From NCBI GenBank assembly GCA_030549775.1, contig CM060174.1, positions 50,049,707 through 50,113,706 on the forward strand: 64,000 nucleotides of DNA, read 5' to 3'. A model generated the notes under the pieces. That model ran no database searches and had not been told where the DNA came from. It saw only the letters and a program-made list of their open reading frames with translations. Position numbers and translations under genes: made by a program. Of the stretch, positions 48,001 through 59,044 are shown piece after piece; position 1 is the first letter of the stretch; each line of letters starts with the position of its first letter. Source of the stretch: Tamarix chinensis (lineage: Eukaryota > Streptophyta > Magnoliopsida > Caryophyllales > Tamaricaceae).

Positions 48001-48620
48001 TCCAATTGCCCTTCTACAATCATAATTTAATTGCTAAATTATCTTTTGTCGTTATCATAATTACCAAGTTACCCCTTACTCCCAAGTTTACCATAATATC
48101 CTTTCATTTACAAAATTACCATTTTACCCCTTACATCCAATTTTACGATAATATCCTTTTATTTATGAAAATTACCACCATACATCTTTTACTTTACAAA
48201 TTACTATTTTACCCTTTTACATCCAAGATTACCATCTTTATCTTTCCTTACATATTTACCATTTTGCCCTTCTTTTCCAATTTACCATATTACCCCTTTA
48301 CTTATAAATTTCCACTTCGCCATTCACTTATAAAATTTACCATATTACCCTTTACTTATGAAATTACGATTTTGCCCCTTTACCTCAAAAATTACCATAG
48401 TGCCCTCCTTCATCCAAAATTACTATTTTACCCCCACTTCCAAAATTACCATTTTACCCTTCTTTCTCACAACTTACAATTTTATCCTTTACTTGTAAAT
48501 TATCATTTGACCATTTAATCATAAAATTTCCCTATTATTCTTTTATCTCAAAAATTACCTAAATACCCTTTCCACTTATAAAATTTCCACTCAACCCCTT
48601 TATTCACCATTTTTATGAAT
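48001..48620. repeat. AT-rich minisatellite (second copy)
   Basis: Degenerate ATTACCATTTTACCCCTT-type units, collinear with 5871-6680. The 170-codon plus-strand frame at 48006-48518 (rich in YHF, LPF and ITI) is produced by the repeat and is not a gene. Confidence 0.9.
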
Positions 48621-49219
48621 TTACTAACACTACATAAAATAATGATATTAATACTTCATTTTTATCATCTAAGTCCACCAACTTGTCATTTTTCAACATA
48701 ATACTCATTAGCAACTACACACCTTGATTTATATACCTCATAAGCATAATTAATAAAATACCTTTAAACAATAACATCATTCATGCATTAGCAACATGAT
48801 ACATCATAAACAAGTATTTAACATTTCCATCCATAATCAAACTCCTTCCTTAATTAACATACCTACATATGGCACAAAAGTTATCATGCTTTTTCTTTTT
48901 AACAAACAATATAAGAAACCATAAACATATCATGCTAAGCATACAAAACATGCATAAAATCATACTAAACCCTAAATGTGCTAGCATGCGTTTTTCCATA
49001 TATTTAAGGGAGGATTAACGGTTACCTTAATCCCACAAAATATCAAATCTTAACAAGCATAATTAGCAACTCAACACCTAAAAATAATATCCATCATATT
49101 TATGTTAGAAATAAGAACCAAAGCATAAAACTTTATAAATTTTAAATTAATAAAACACTTAACATAAAATACCATTATACCTTAAAAATTAGCCAAATAA
49201 TTTTTAAAATGAAGGGGAG

Positions 49220-49253
49220 CTCACGCTGCATGAGCAGCGTGAGTTTCATGCAG
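49220..49253. promoter_or_regulatory. Interleaved palindrome in LTR, second copy
   Basis: CTCACGCTGC (49220-49229) pairs with GCAGCGTGAG (49234-49243) around an ATGA loop. CTGCATGA (49226-49233) pairs with TCATGCAG (49246-49253). The second pair differs from the copy at 7312-7345 at one position on each side, and pairing is kept. Confidence 0.6.
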
Positions 49254-49301
49254 AAAAGAGAAAGGAAAAGGCTCAAAGAGGGGTGGAGGAAGCAAGATTT
49301 A

Positions 49302-50426
49302 TCATTTTCGGGTTAGGGTCTTTAGGCTAGAAAAGAAGGTGGTTGGGGGAGGTTCTAAGGCAGGAGAATGGTGCAGAAGTGAAGAGGGGTTGTAGGTGGA
49401 GGCTAAGGGTGGTTTAGAGGCGGCTGACGGCGGCGGAGAGGCGGCGAAGGTGGCTGCCAAGATGGGTCGAGGGAAAGGGGTTGTGAAGGAAGGAAAAGGA
49501 GAGGGGAAAATGGAGGGGTGCAAGAGTTGGTTTCGGCCAACTAAGACATGGCGGTTGTAGAGGGGGTTGCAGGGTGTCGAACGGTGGGTTGGGTGGTGGC
49601 AGAGGTGGTCGGACGGCGGCGGTAGAGGTGGTTGCAGGTGGCTCGGCGGTAAGGGGAAAAACTGGGAAGAAAAAGGAAGGGGGGAAGGGAGGAAGTGTAG
49701 GGCTCGAGGGGCGGCGTGGGGGTGCAGGGTGGTAGTAGACGGTGGCAGAAGGCAGCGCAGGGCTAGGCTTGGTGGTTCAAGCGGCGGCGGGCGGCGGTGA
49801 GAAGAAAAACGGAAAAAAAATGGAGGGAGAAGGAAGGAGAGAGGAGGGAGCTCGGGATGGGGATGATGGTTCAAAAATGAGGGGAATGAAAGGCTGGGGA
49901 GATGGAGAAAAAGAAGAGGGAGAAGAGAGGGGCAGGGATGGCCGGCGATTGGCGCTTCAGGTGGCAGGTGGTGGTCGGGTGGCAGGGGAAAATTGGGACG
50001 GAGATGGAAAGGGAGAGAGGCACGGGATTTGTGGTCCAGGGGCCGGTTTGGCTTAGAAAAAGAAAGAAAATGACGGGGGAGGAGAGAGAGGGAGAGGGAG
50101 GTAGGTGGCGGACGGGTTGCAGGTGGCGACATGCTCGACCATGGCAGAAGAAATGGTCGGGCGTGGGAGAAGAAGAGAGGCGAAGAAGAAAGGGATGGCG
50201 GGCGGTCGGACAGGCGCAGGAAAGAAGAGCAGCCCGGCCGGTCCAAAGGAAAAATAAAGAGGGACGTTGGGCTGCTAGACGGCGTGCGAGGACAAGTGGC
50301 TGGGGGAAGAAGTGGGCTGGAGGGACGGGCTGGACGTGCGTCAGGCACGGGCGAGGAAAAGGCAAAGGCGGGCCGAAGGCCCAGCCGCGCGGGGAGGAAG
50401 GAAGCAGGCCGGTGTGGGCGGCCCAA
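49302..50426 (-). other. 374-codon open frame in CT-rich LTR leader
   Basis: A long minus-strand frame in the CT-rich leader, very rich in Pro, Ser, Leu, His and Arg, without any domain I recognise. Its C-terminal third (about 49305-49660) aligns in the same frame with the frame at 7347-7740, with shared words such as HLCHHPTHRSTPCN / RLCRHQTHHSTPCN and PSSLLHHS-AL-PPP, and length changes that keep the frame. Low complexity alone may explain this. An LTR-encoded protein is the alternative. Confidence 0.3.
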
Positions 50427-50833
50427 GGAGGAGAAAAAGAAAAAAAGAAGAGAAGAAAAGGAAAAAGGGGAAAAGGGTAAAAGGGTAAAAAGGGGAATGG
50501 AAAAATAAGAAAAGTAATTTAATTAAATTTATAAAATCATAAAATATAATATTCTTGGTAAATTATTTAATTTAATAATTTAACTTATTATAATATAATA
50601 TTTTAGTTTAAAAATGATAAAGGTGGTAAAATATTAGTTTGGAAAATTATTTAAATAGAATAATATGATAAATAGAAAAATATTTATTTTTAATTTATTA
50701 AATACTCTTATCCAAATTTACATACTCTAAAATCCATAAAATAATTAAAATAAATAACTTTACAAGCTAATTTTATTTCAAATAAAGTTATTTATTAAAA
50801 TATAGGTTTTTTGAAATTTTTGGGGTATTACAG

Positions 50834-51424
50834 TAATCAATAATTTTTGTAGCAAAAATGTCTTAGCTAAAGTTTATTTTTTTTTAAAAACATTGTACAT
50901 ATTGGATCCCTTCTTACAAACATATATTGTAATAGCTTGAAGGGAGGAACTTTAATATGAAAATGGGAAGGGAGGAGTAATCTCCATCAAAAATGAAAGG
51001 AAAGAGAACAATAAAGGGAGCAAATTGAAGGACACAGTCGAAAGACCAAGGGGTTGAGCAAATGGAAAGAAAGAATAAGAATATGTCCTTAGAGAGAGGT
51101 GAGGTGATAGTGGAAAGGATGGTTGATTTAAAAACACAGGCCCAATAAAAAAAAGGGTTTACTAGGCTATATTTTGGTCCTAGTTCAAATATGATTCAAC
51201 CCAAAAAAAAATTATTTCAAAAATTGATCACCTAAATTATTTAGGCATAGAGGAGGCAATTAGACTTTATGTCTACGAGCCTGTAGGATGAGAGGAAGGG
51301 TCTAACACCTCCTAGCCCAAGACTAATATCTATAAAATTTTAAAAACATTATCATTATCATCCACCCACAAAACTAGTAATATCTTATTAAAATGATAAT
51401 TTAAATTAGGCTAGTTATTGGCCT
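50834..51424. repeat. Dispersed repeat X, copy 2 (uninterrupted)
   Basis: Aligns with 24138-24559 joined to 28071-28328. At 51165-51185 (GGCTATATTTTGGTCCTAGTTC) it has no LTR, so it is the empty version of the insertion site at 24555-28075. No coding frame was recognised. Its left edge touches the end of the truncated LTR at 50832. Confidence 0.75.
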
Positions 51425-51849
51425 GGATATAAACAACTTTGCCTTTATGACATAGTGTCAGGCCAGATAAAGTTTCATGCCCCCGCCCGAAGAAAAATAA
51501 AAATAAAAAAATGAAAAAATGCAAATGGAGGTCTTCTTATTAGACTTACATTTAATTTCCATTTTACTATGTTGCCTGGTTGATGTGAAATTGGATAGAG
51601 AAATTAAATATACAGAAACTCTCGACCTGAACTATGTTACTGTTATTAGCACGTAATCTGGTCTCAATGTCTCAATTCAAAGATACTAAGAAAAATGCTG
51701 CCAACTGAGATTACTTATCTCGAAGGAGAAGGTCACGGATCATTTTGGAAATTCATGAAGCTTGGAAGCATGCGTAGCACTGTCAGCAAGAAACAAAGTT
51801 GTATTATGTAATTCAAGCTTCCAGTTTGGACATCTCTACTTAACCAACC

Positions 51850-51987
51850 ATGGCCGTTATTCTCGGGCGAGCATGTGAAGTTTCAATCAGAAGGATTTCG
51901 TTTCTATCCACGGACAAGCGCGAAGCAAAGACAATACACCTATCCTGTCGCTTTCCGTTCCTCATGCGTGGTTATTGTTATCACTAA
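51850..51987 (+). CDS. Candidate 45-residue ORF (unproven)
   Basis: An ATG in a good context (AACCATGGCC) opens MAVILGRACEVSIRRISFLS, then a basic stretch and a Cys/Phe-rich end MRGYCYH. Composition (Arg-rich, Ser-rich, few acidic residues) would suit an organelle-targeting N-terminus, but that is speculation. No downstream exon was recognised. I do not recognise the protein. It may be a pseudogene fragment or chance. Confidence 0.2.
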   Translation: MAVILGRACEVSIRRISFLSTDKREAKTIHLSCRFPFLMRGYCYH

Positions 51988-52483
51988 TCACTAGAGTTGA
52001 GGGTTACAAAACGACGACGCGGTCGTGGCCTACAAATCACGGAGTTGCGTGAGCATCAGAAGTAGCTAAATTTCGTTCACAGACTACTTTGACTTTGTAA
52101 CTTCTATACTCAATAATCCATTATATGATAAATTTGTAGAGCAAGTATTATTCATATGTCAGGAAAACACTATTATCATAAAGTTCGGTGTAATTGGAAG
52201 TCTCTTGTTAGGTCAATGGAGTATTCTACAGGCAATAAGTCAGGGCTAATCTAAAATACATACTGATATTTTATTACAGGAGCATCCATCATCGTTGCAA
52301 AATTCTTTAATGAGAAAAATGATGAACAAGTCCTCTTTCCACAATGATATCAATCGAGGGAATTCTTTATGTTTTGTGCGAGATGGTACATAGAAAAATA
52401 GTAAAATCTCATCTAAAATTTTACAATTGTTCATCTGTTAAATGTTGTCTTTCTCGGTAATAGTTCACTTGGAAAATCAAGGG

Positions 52484-52651
52484 TTATCTGACAAGAGGTA
52501 TGGAACAAAATGCTATTTTGGGATTCATGGTTCTGTAATTCATCAAGTCACAAGCCATCCTAACTCGAGCTAATGTGTAGTAGAAACATAGAGACTGAAT
52601 TTGCTTAAACTGACGACAACCACCGGGCAATAAGTTGATTCTAATTGTCAT
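52484..52651 (-). CDS. Candidate 55-residue ORF with promoter-like upstream region (unproven)
   Basis: On the minus strand an ATG at 52651 opens MTIRINLLPGGCRQFKQIQS and ends CSIPLVR at a stop. About 200 bp of CA/CT-rich, 5'UTR-like sequence precedes it, and CTATAAATTATT (minus; TATAAAT at 52878-52884) could be a TATA box placing a start near 52850. An overlapping upstream frame (52854-52648) codes a hydrophobic segment (TISIIIFLFFLYSSYL). I recognise no family. The gene could be real, spliced or decayed. Confidence 0.25.
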   Translation of the reverse strand: MTIRINLLPGGCRQFKQIQSLCFYYTLARVRMACDLMNYRTMNPKIAFCSIPLVR

Positions 52652-52877
52652 GTTGGTGGTTTTGTTAGTTTTAGTGACGGACAAAAATTAGGGTTAATGT
52701 TGGGGTTTGGATATAAATATGATGAATATAGGAAGAAGAGGAAGATGATGATCGATATGGTATGAATTAGATGATGAACTGTAGAAGGTGACGGTGAATG
52801 ATGTGTGTTTTGATGTTGGATGTGAATGTTTTGAATTGAATCCCAAATAACCACAAACTAGAAACTCAATTGAATAA

Positions 52878-52884
52878 TTTATAG
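52878..52884 (-). promoter_or_regulatory. Possible TATA box
   Basis: TATAAAT on the minus strand in the context AAACTATAAATTATTC, about 30 bp upstream of a CA/CT-rich leader-like stretch. Suggestive only. Confidence 0.25.
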
Positions 52885-53045
52885 TTTTTCGATCATTTAA
52901 CTACTGAACTTTGAGTAAAGATAACAATTTCGTTGTAAAGATTTAACATTTGTGACACTCTTTTTTAGCAGGTAATGATAATTTCATTACCTCAAATATT
53001 AGGAAATATTTGCAACCTATGGCCTCATCAAAGACACACTCTTAG

Positions 53046-56000
53046 TGTAACACCCTAATTTATGTACTTCAAACATTCATTTTATGGAGCGTTAATTATA
53101 AAATTATTGGGTGTTACTACTACACTTAGCATAAGTCTAACTCCCTCACCTTTCTTATGCCAATTGCTAAGGGTAATACAAACCATAACCAAGGAAAAAC
53201 CGTGGAAGTAGAATACCATACATAGGTACTAGTTATGGGTAAATAATATCAGTACAACACGATGACCACAACACAACAATGGACATAAAAGTCCAAAGGA
53301 AAACTAATTATAACAAAAAACTAGCACCCATAGGTACGACATGGTTTGTCATAACTCTTAGACCCAAAAAGCCCACTCTAAAAGTGAGACTTCTTCCTAA
53401 GAACTCCATTTATCCTTTTTGCTCTTTTACATTTCATACCCTCCATGACCCTCACGTAGTCATTTGTAAAAATAGAATTAGTACAACTTCCTTATAATGA
53501 GTAAATGATAATACCTTATAAGAGGCAGCATACACATAATTCACATAGTCCCATAGAGTAGGAAAATCATACTTGAGCACAAAGAATGTACCATAACCGC
53601 AAACAATATTCATGGAACAACGTATATAAACATCTAATCTCAATCTTAGTAGTAAAATATGCCAGTTAAATTATCATTATTTCAAGGTAAAAGTGATATA
53701 TCCGATTAGTTAAATAGATTCTAAACACAGTGATACAACACTAAGGCAACTATCAAAACAACAATAAAAAAATGCTAGGGTAGGGCACTGAGGCATCTAC
53801 CAAACTAAAAAATCCAAAGCAATACAAAGAGAGGGCACTAAGGCGGATACTGGACCAATAATTCCATAACAATACCAAGATAGGGAATTAAGGCGCCAAC
53901 TTAATCAACAAATCATTTCTTTTCATTTTCATGCACAATAAATATTTCTATTTTTACTTACTCGAAGGGGATACAATCAATCTAGGGATGTTGTGATACA
54001 CCTAGTCATATTATTACCTAAAGGCGAAAAAATACTCTTTTGCAAACCTAGGGACATAGCGTTACACCTAATCATACCAATGCACAAAGGCTACACAATA
54101 CCCTCCTAACCGCAGTTACCTAGTCCTTAAGTATTGATACCCCCTATAAGGCTCGTTAGTCACTTATAAAGTAGAGAAGGACCATTACCAAGGCATAATG
54201 GCACACCAACAAACAAAAATAAATGAGAGCTAAGAGCTCCTCTCTAGGGTAGCTAATCCTAGAGAGAAAATCATTCCTTAGTTATTTTACTTTAAGTATT
54301 AATATTTTATAAGGGGATCACATAAGTCACCTATGACACAACAATTTTAATTTTCCATACTTAACCATTTTCCCTCTTTATATATACAATTATCCAAGTA
54401 AACCTTATGTTTATAGGTCTATGACAAACTAAGTAAATGCTAAGGCTAACTCATAAAAAGTCTAAGGCCATCTGAGCATCCAATTATTTGTAAAAGATAT
54501 ATTAGGTCAAAATTATCAAAATGACCTTTAAAACCATAGTTCCATCCTTTTATTCATTTTTTTACAAAAAAATTATCATTATATTAGATCTGTCATGAGC
54601 AGACAATATTCCATATTAGTTTAGCACTTAGGTAATCTTTATATTTTTTAAATTCACTATATCTTCTACTTTTCATGCATTTAGTGGGTTGGGCCAACAA
54701 AACGCTAATCATGAAACTTTTATGTATTGCATCTTCCATGTAACATGTATGTACACATTTAAAGAATAATACACCATTAAAATAGGAGTATTGTCATTAT
54801 AGTACAAGTAGGGGAATATCTCTAACCCTAGGTCATGCAAATATAATTTATCATAAACTAACCTTAATCACTCACGTATACTTCCTTGTGAGTTATCCTA
54901 ACTCTAACTACTGTGCATTAGCAATCATGAGGCCTTTATCATGGAATTTGAATTCTAATTTGACAAGAATTAAAATCCTAATAAAAATCTAGACATGTAG
55001 ACATAAATCATAGGACATAATACCATGCATAGAACTTAATATTTAACAATTATACGTATCACCCCCTCAACATATTATCATTTTATCATCCATGTCATAA
55101 CACTTGAAAATAATAAAATCCTAGCATGATTCTAAGTCTAAACAATCCTATTATGCTTGCACAGAAATTCTACCGTCTTATGAATGATTGTATTTATCTA
55201 ATCCAAGCTCACACAAAAGAAGTCTTCTCAAGGATCCTTAAGATTTACGTAGGATTTGAACACCCAAATACATATGCATTAGCATTTAATATTACACAAC
55301 AATAGCAAAAAAAAATGACTCAAGGATTACTAACTAATTCAAACAAGGCAAAGAAAGTTAATGGAAACTTGAGGAACTATAAAGGAAGGCTTTCGGTGGT
55401 TGATTCCAAGAAGGAGAGAGGGATCAACGTTAGCTTAGGTCATTGCTAGAAGGCTATGAATGATAAGAATGGAAACTACAGGGAATAGGAGGAAATCAAG
55501 AAAAGGTACAGCTAGGGGAGGAGAAGGTGGATCAAAAGAACCGAAGAAGAGGGGAGAAGCTTAATGGATAATTATGTAGAAACAAAGAGGAAGCTTTGGC
55601 AAGGTTCAATGAAGGTGAAGAGGTAAAGCTTTGGTGGTTGACCAAAGGGAGGAGTGGTGGAACAGTGGTCTTGGCCAAAGTAAAAGGGGGTGTAAGGATA
55701 AGATTAGTCAATGTAGGAGGTGAGGGAGTGGTGATAGTTGCTGGTGACAAGGAAAGGAATTTGGTGGAGGGGTGCATTGTAGAATAAATATGGTAAGGAA
55801 ATGTATCAATGATAGTGGCGAACTATAGGCTTCTTATGTGAGGGTGTTTGGGAGAAAGAGGATAAATGTAGAGGTTAAGGCATGATAAAAAAAAAAGGGG
55901 AGAGGTGCAGGATTTAAGAAGAGAATGGCATGTAGGGAGATGTAGAGAAAAATAAGGAGAGGAAAACATGGGGAACATGTAGGTATGGTGTAGGTGTGGT

Positions 56001-56401
56001 GTGGGTTGGGGAAAACCTAAGAGATGGGAAATGAGAAAAAGTGAAGGGTGTCTAGTGGGTTAGGGTAGTTTATCTATGTGAATAAATGGGTAGGAATATC
56101 TGGGTAAAATTAATTAGGTTATTGGACTTAAGGTTTAATCGACAAAGTAGATACCAGTTACAATTCATCATAGGTTTAAAATTTTAATACATATCTTCTA
56201 GTGAGTTTTAACCTACTTTTCTTTATCAAATATCCTAAAATAATACTTTTAAAATTTTAAAATTAGGTTATATCTAATAAGTCATAATAATAAAATGCAT
56301 ATTAACAATACTTTTCTTTATCAAATATCCTAAAATAATTATTAAAAATATCACACATAGTTACTGATTATAATTAGGGCTTCTAAAAATAGGGTATTAC
56401 A
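53046..56401 (-). mobile_element. Solo LTR, 3.4 kb, with perfect CTTAG target duplication (minus sense)
   Basis: It begins TGTAACACCCTAATTTATG and ends AAAAATAGGGTATTACA, flanked on both sides by CTTAG (53041-53045 and 56402-56406). It is a diverged relative of the LTR at 3332-8608: both share a CTACACTTAG...TGCTAAGG block near the end, a TAAGTAT-ATACCCCCTA block (54134-54152 versus 4705-4724) and a TAGGGTAGC-ACCCTA-AGAG block. A purine-rich (plus) leader lies at about 55380-56060. The small frames there are compositional. No internal domain follows, so it is solo. Confidence 0.9.
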
Positions 56402-56406
56402 CTTAG

Positions 56407-58190
56407 GATGCCAAGGTATATATACATTTCATAAGTAAAGAAAAACACTTACATTTATGTAAAATCCCCTCCATATTGCCTATTTCTTACCCTATACACT
56501 TTAAAAGTCATGTCTCTTTTTTAGTGTACTATATGAATATTATTTCATTCCTTTATTGCTATAAAAATATATTATGCAACTGCTAATAATCCTAATCTCA
56601 ATGGATCCAGCATTGCCTTCGGTTTTCTCCTAACTTCAGTTACCTATATTAGTTATTTCTACCAAGGACAAATAATGTGTCTAGGGTCCTGTCTTAATTT
56701 TAATTTTCTACCAAATATTACATTAGAAAGGGCACTAGAAGAATAATTTTTCCATGCTCTCCTTAGGCCAATCACAAAAAACATGGTGAGTGTCATCTAC
56801 ATGCCTTATCTACTGCAAGCACAACCTAAATATAATACCTAGTTATTTTTTAAAAAAAAACATAATTTATTTAGAATCTATTTTGGTGAATATTTGTTTC
56901 CTTAATTTGATGTTCTATTAAATCTTTTAAGAATTTGAAACTAGGTACATTTTTAAAAGGTTTCATTCATGATCTCTTATCATTTTTTATAGTTTTGTGT
57001 TTCATAAGAATTCTAAGCTACTTCTATCATATGAACTCTTTCAAGACTTTAAAAATCATCATCGAAAGCCTAAAAAAAATATTAAAATGTGGTAGTAATA
57101 TGATAATTTCTAAATATAAGTCATTGTGTTATATTATGAAAAACATATAATTTGGAATACTTATGATGACAATTTTTCTAGCAAATTATTATTAAATCCT
57201 ATTTTTAGTAACGATTTTTCAAGAAAAATGAAATAAAAACTTCGATTTGTTATGTTTTTTTTTCTTTCCTCGTGGTGATGGTTTTTCTTATAAACCATCA
57301 ACTAAAGTGTTTTTTTTCTTATATTTTGGTAACAATTTTGTTTTTTAATTGTTGTTAAATCTTGTAGATGAATCAATTTATTATTCTTATTACTTATATT
57401 ATGATAATGATTTTTATTATAAATTTTTGTCTAAAGGGTTGAATTTTTTTATTCTCTTTTGATAATTATTTTTCTTATAAAGAATTATTTTATAACTACC
57501 TGACGTTTTTTTGTTTTTTTGTTTTCCTCCAAATGACATATAGATTGATTTTTATTTTTATAAATTTGAAACTTACAATTAATACTGGCCTATATTTTCT
57601 TTTATCAAATAAGCTAGGTATACCCATGCATAAACAACAATGAACAACAACCTTTACACACTTATCAAATTTGAAACAAAAATGCAAACATCAAGATCTC
57701 TATTTACGGCCATACAATAGTACCAACCTATCCCTTTTAGCAATTCATTAAATCAATACATCCAAAACTCTCACCACTACATTAAGTCCTTTAATCAAGA
57801 AATAAATATAATTCCAATAAAGTACATCTAGAAAATTGACTCTCTTATTATTAATCATCAGTTTTTGATAGCTTAACCAAAAGTACATATGACATACGAG
57901 GACAAAAATTGAGAACTTATAGGGACTTCCAACATATAAATCAAAACCAAAGTTAAATTTTATGCTCCCTAAATCAAGAATGCCTAAAAGATAATAAAGA
58001 GTTTACATGAATGTTATAATTTTGAAATCAGTTCCAAATAAAAACTCACAAATAGTGTTCGAACTAATCTTACCTTGTAGTAATATCTACTCACTTGGTG
58101 ATTGCTTCCTAAGTAGACCATTACTAGGAAAAAACATGCGTATATGAGTAAATGATCAATTGCACACATTTATAACCTATAGACTAGAGC
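56407..58190. other. Unassigned AT-rich region
   Basis: Right flank of the CTTAG insertion, originally contiguous with 53040 and leftward. No repeat match inside the window and no convincing gene. 57170-57500 has repeated AACGATTTTTC/TTCTTATAAA words and T-rich runs. Confidence 0.4.
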
Positions 58191-59044
58191 TATAATACTC
58201 CATCTTATTGTGAATTTGTGAATGAGAAGTTATAGTATTTTTAAAATTTTGATAATGTTTGATTTTTGATTTGGAGCTATAATTAATTTTGATGAAAAAT
58301 TAGATTTAAATAAGTTTAAGAAATGGAATAAAATGAGGTTTTAAGTAGACCTATCAACTGGTTCCATGAACCAATCAACTGGTTCCATGAACCAATCAAC
58401 TGGTTCCATGAACCAATCAACTGGTTTATAGTTTCAACTAAAGGGTTTTCTCAACAGAATCAATAAATTAGTTTAGGAAACCGATTGACTGGTAAGAAAA
58501 ACTAATTAGCTAGTTTATTCAGCTGAGTGCATTTTTAAAACTCATTTTTTTAGGGAAAAATTCTTATACTGGAGCCTTGATAATCTTGTTCCAAGTTTTT
58601 CTTAAAATATTCTTGACCTTTCTTATTATTCATTCAGCCGAGCTTTTGCCTTGAATGAATTCGAGGGTTTAATTGGGACACTTGACGGAGAGGGTGACAT
58701 CAACCTTGTCTTCTTCCACCTGTCTCCTTTTCCCACACTAAAAATCATTGATTCAATTCCTATACCTCTCTCTACTTAACTAGGTGATTCCTTCCACACT
58801 GATCATTCATTTTCTCACTTGTGTTTATCATTTCTAGGCGAATTCGATCTACATTTCTCCTAAAATTACTATTTTAGCTTTGGAAGGGAGGTTAGCCTAT
58901 ATTTGAAAAAAATAAATCCATTAGTTTCAAACTTAAACAGAATAAATTAGGGTTTTGTTATCTGTGCCTAACCACACTTATGCTTGAACCCATTTATTTG
59001 CTATAAATAGCCTTAATTACCCATTCCATTCACTTTTCTTATAG
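58191..59044 (+). mobile_element. LTR fragment (U3 side, plus sense)
   Basis: Starts TATAATACTCCATCTTATTGTG, a degenerate TGTAAYACC end like 42235. It is followed by ATCAACTGGTT-type words (58350-58500), a CT-rich stretch (58700-58830) and a TATA-like GCTATAAATAGCC at 59001-59013. It stops where copia sequence begins near 59045, so the U5 side is missing. Confidence 0.45.
58355..58427. repeat. 21-bp tandem repeat, 3.5 copies
   Basis: CAACTGGTTCCATGAACCAAT repeats at 58355, 58376 and 58397, with a partial unit from 58418. Each unit contains the inverted repeat TGGTTC-CAT-GAACCA. The same vocabulary appears singly in the related LTRs, so this is a local expansion inside an LTR. Confidence 0.9.

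Larger units (their letters stand above)
48001..50832 (-). mobile_element. Truncated long LTR copy (minus sense)
   Basis: Homology to the LTR at 3332-8608 begins abruptly at a point equal to 5871 there (TCCAATTGCCCTTCT) and continues through the minisatellite (48001-48620), the AAACATGCATAAAATCATAC block, the palindromic motif (49220-49253), the purine-rich leader block (49260-50500) and the AT-rich U3 to TTTTTGGGGTATTACA. The U5 third is missing and no target duplication is seen. It has replaced the 3' half of the gypsy element to its left. Confidence 0.8.
51425..53045. other. Possible low-copy island
   Basis: This stretch shows no match to the repeats elsewhere in the window. It has a less AT-biased core (51840-52060, with words such as CTCGGGCGAGCATG and AAAACGACGACGCGGTCG). 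Two small candidate frames lie inside (51850-51987 plus; 52484-52651 minus). It is bounded by repeat X on the left and a solo LTR on the right. That LTR inserted into it, because the flanks share the CTTAG target duplication. Confidence 0.45.

Noticed and set aside
48006..48518. A 170-residue gene on plus
   Set aside because: The frame lies wholly in the ATTACC/CCCTT minisatellite. The repeated YHF/LPF pattern is repeat translation.
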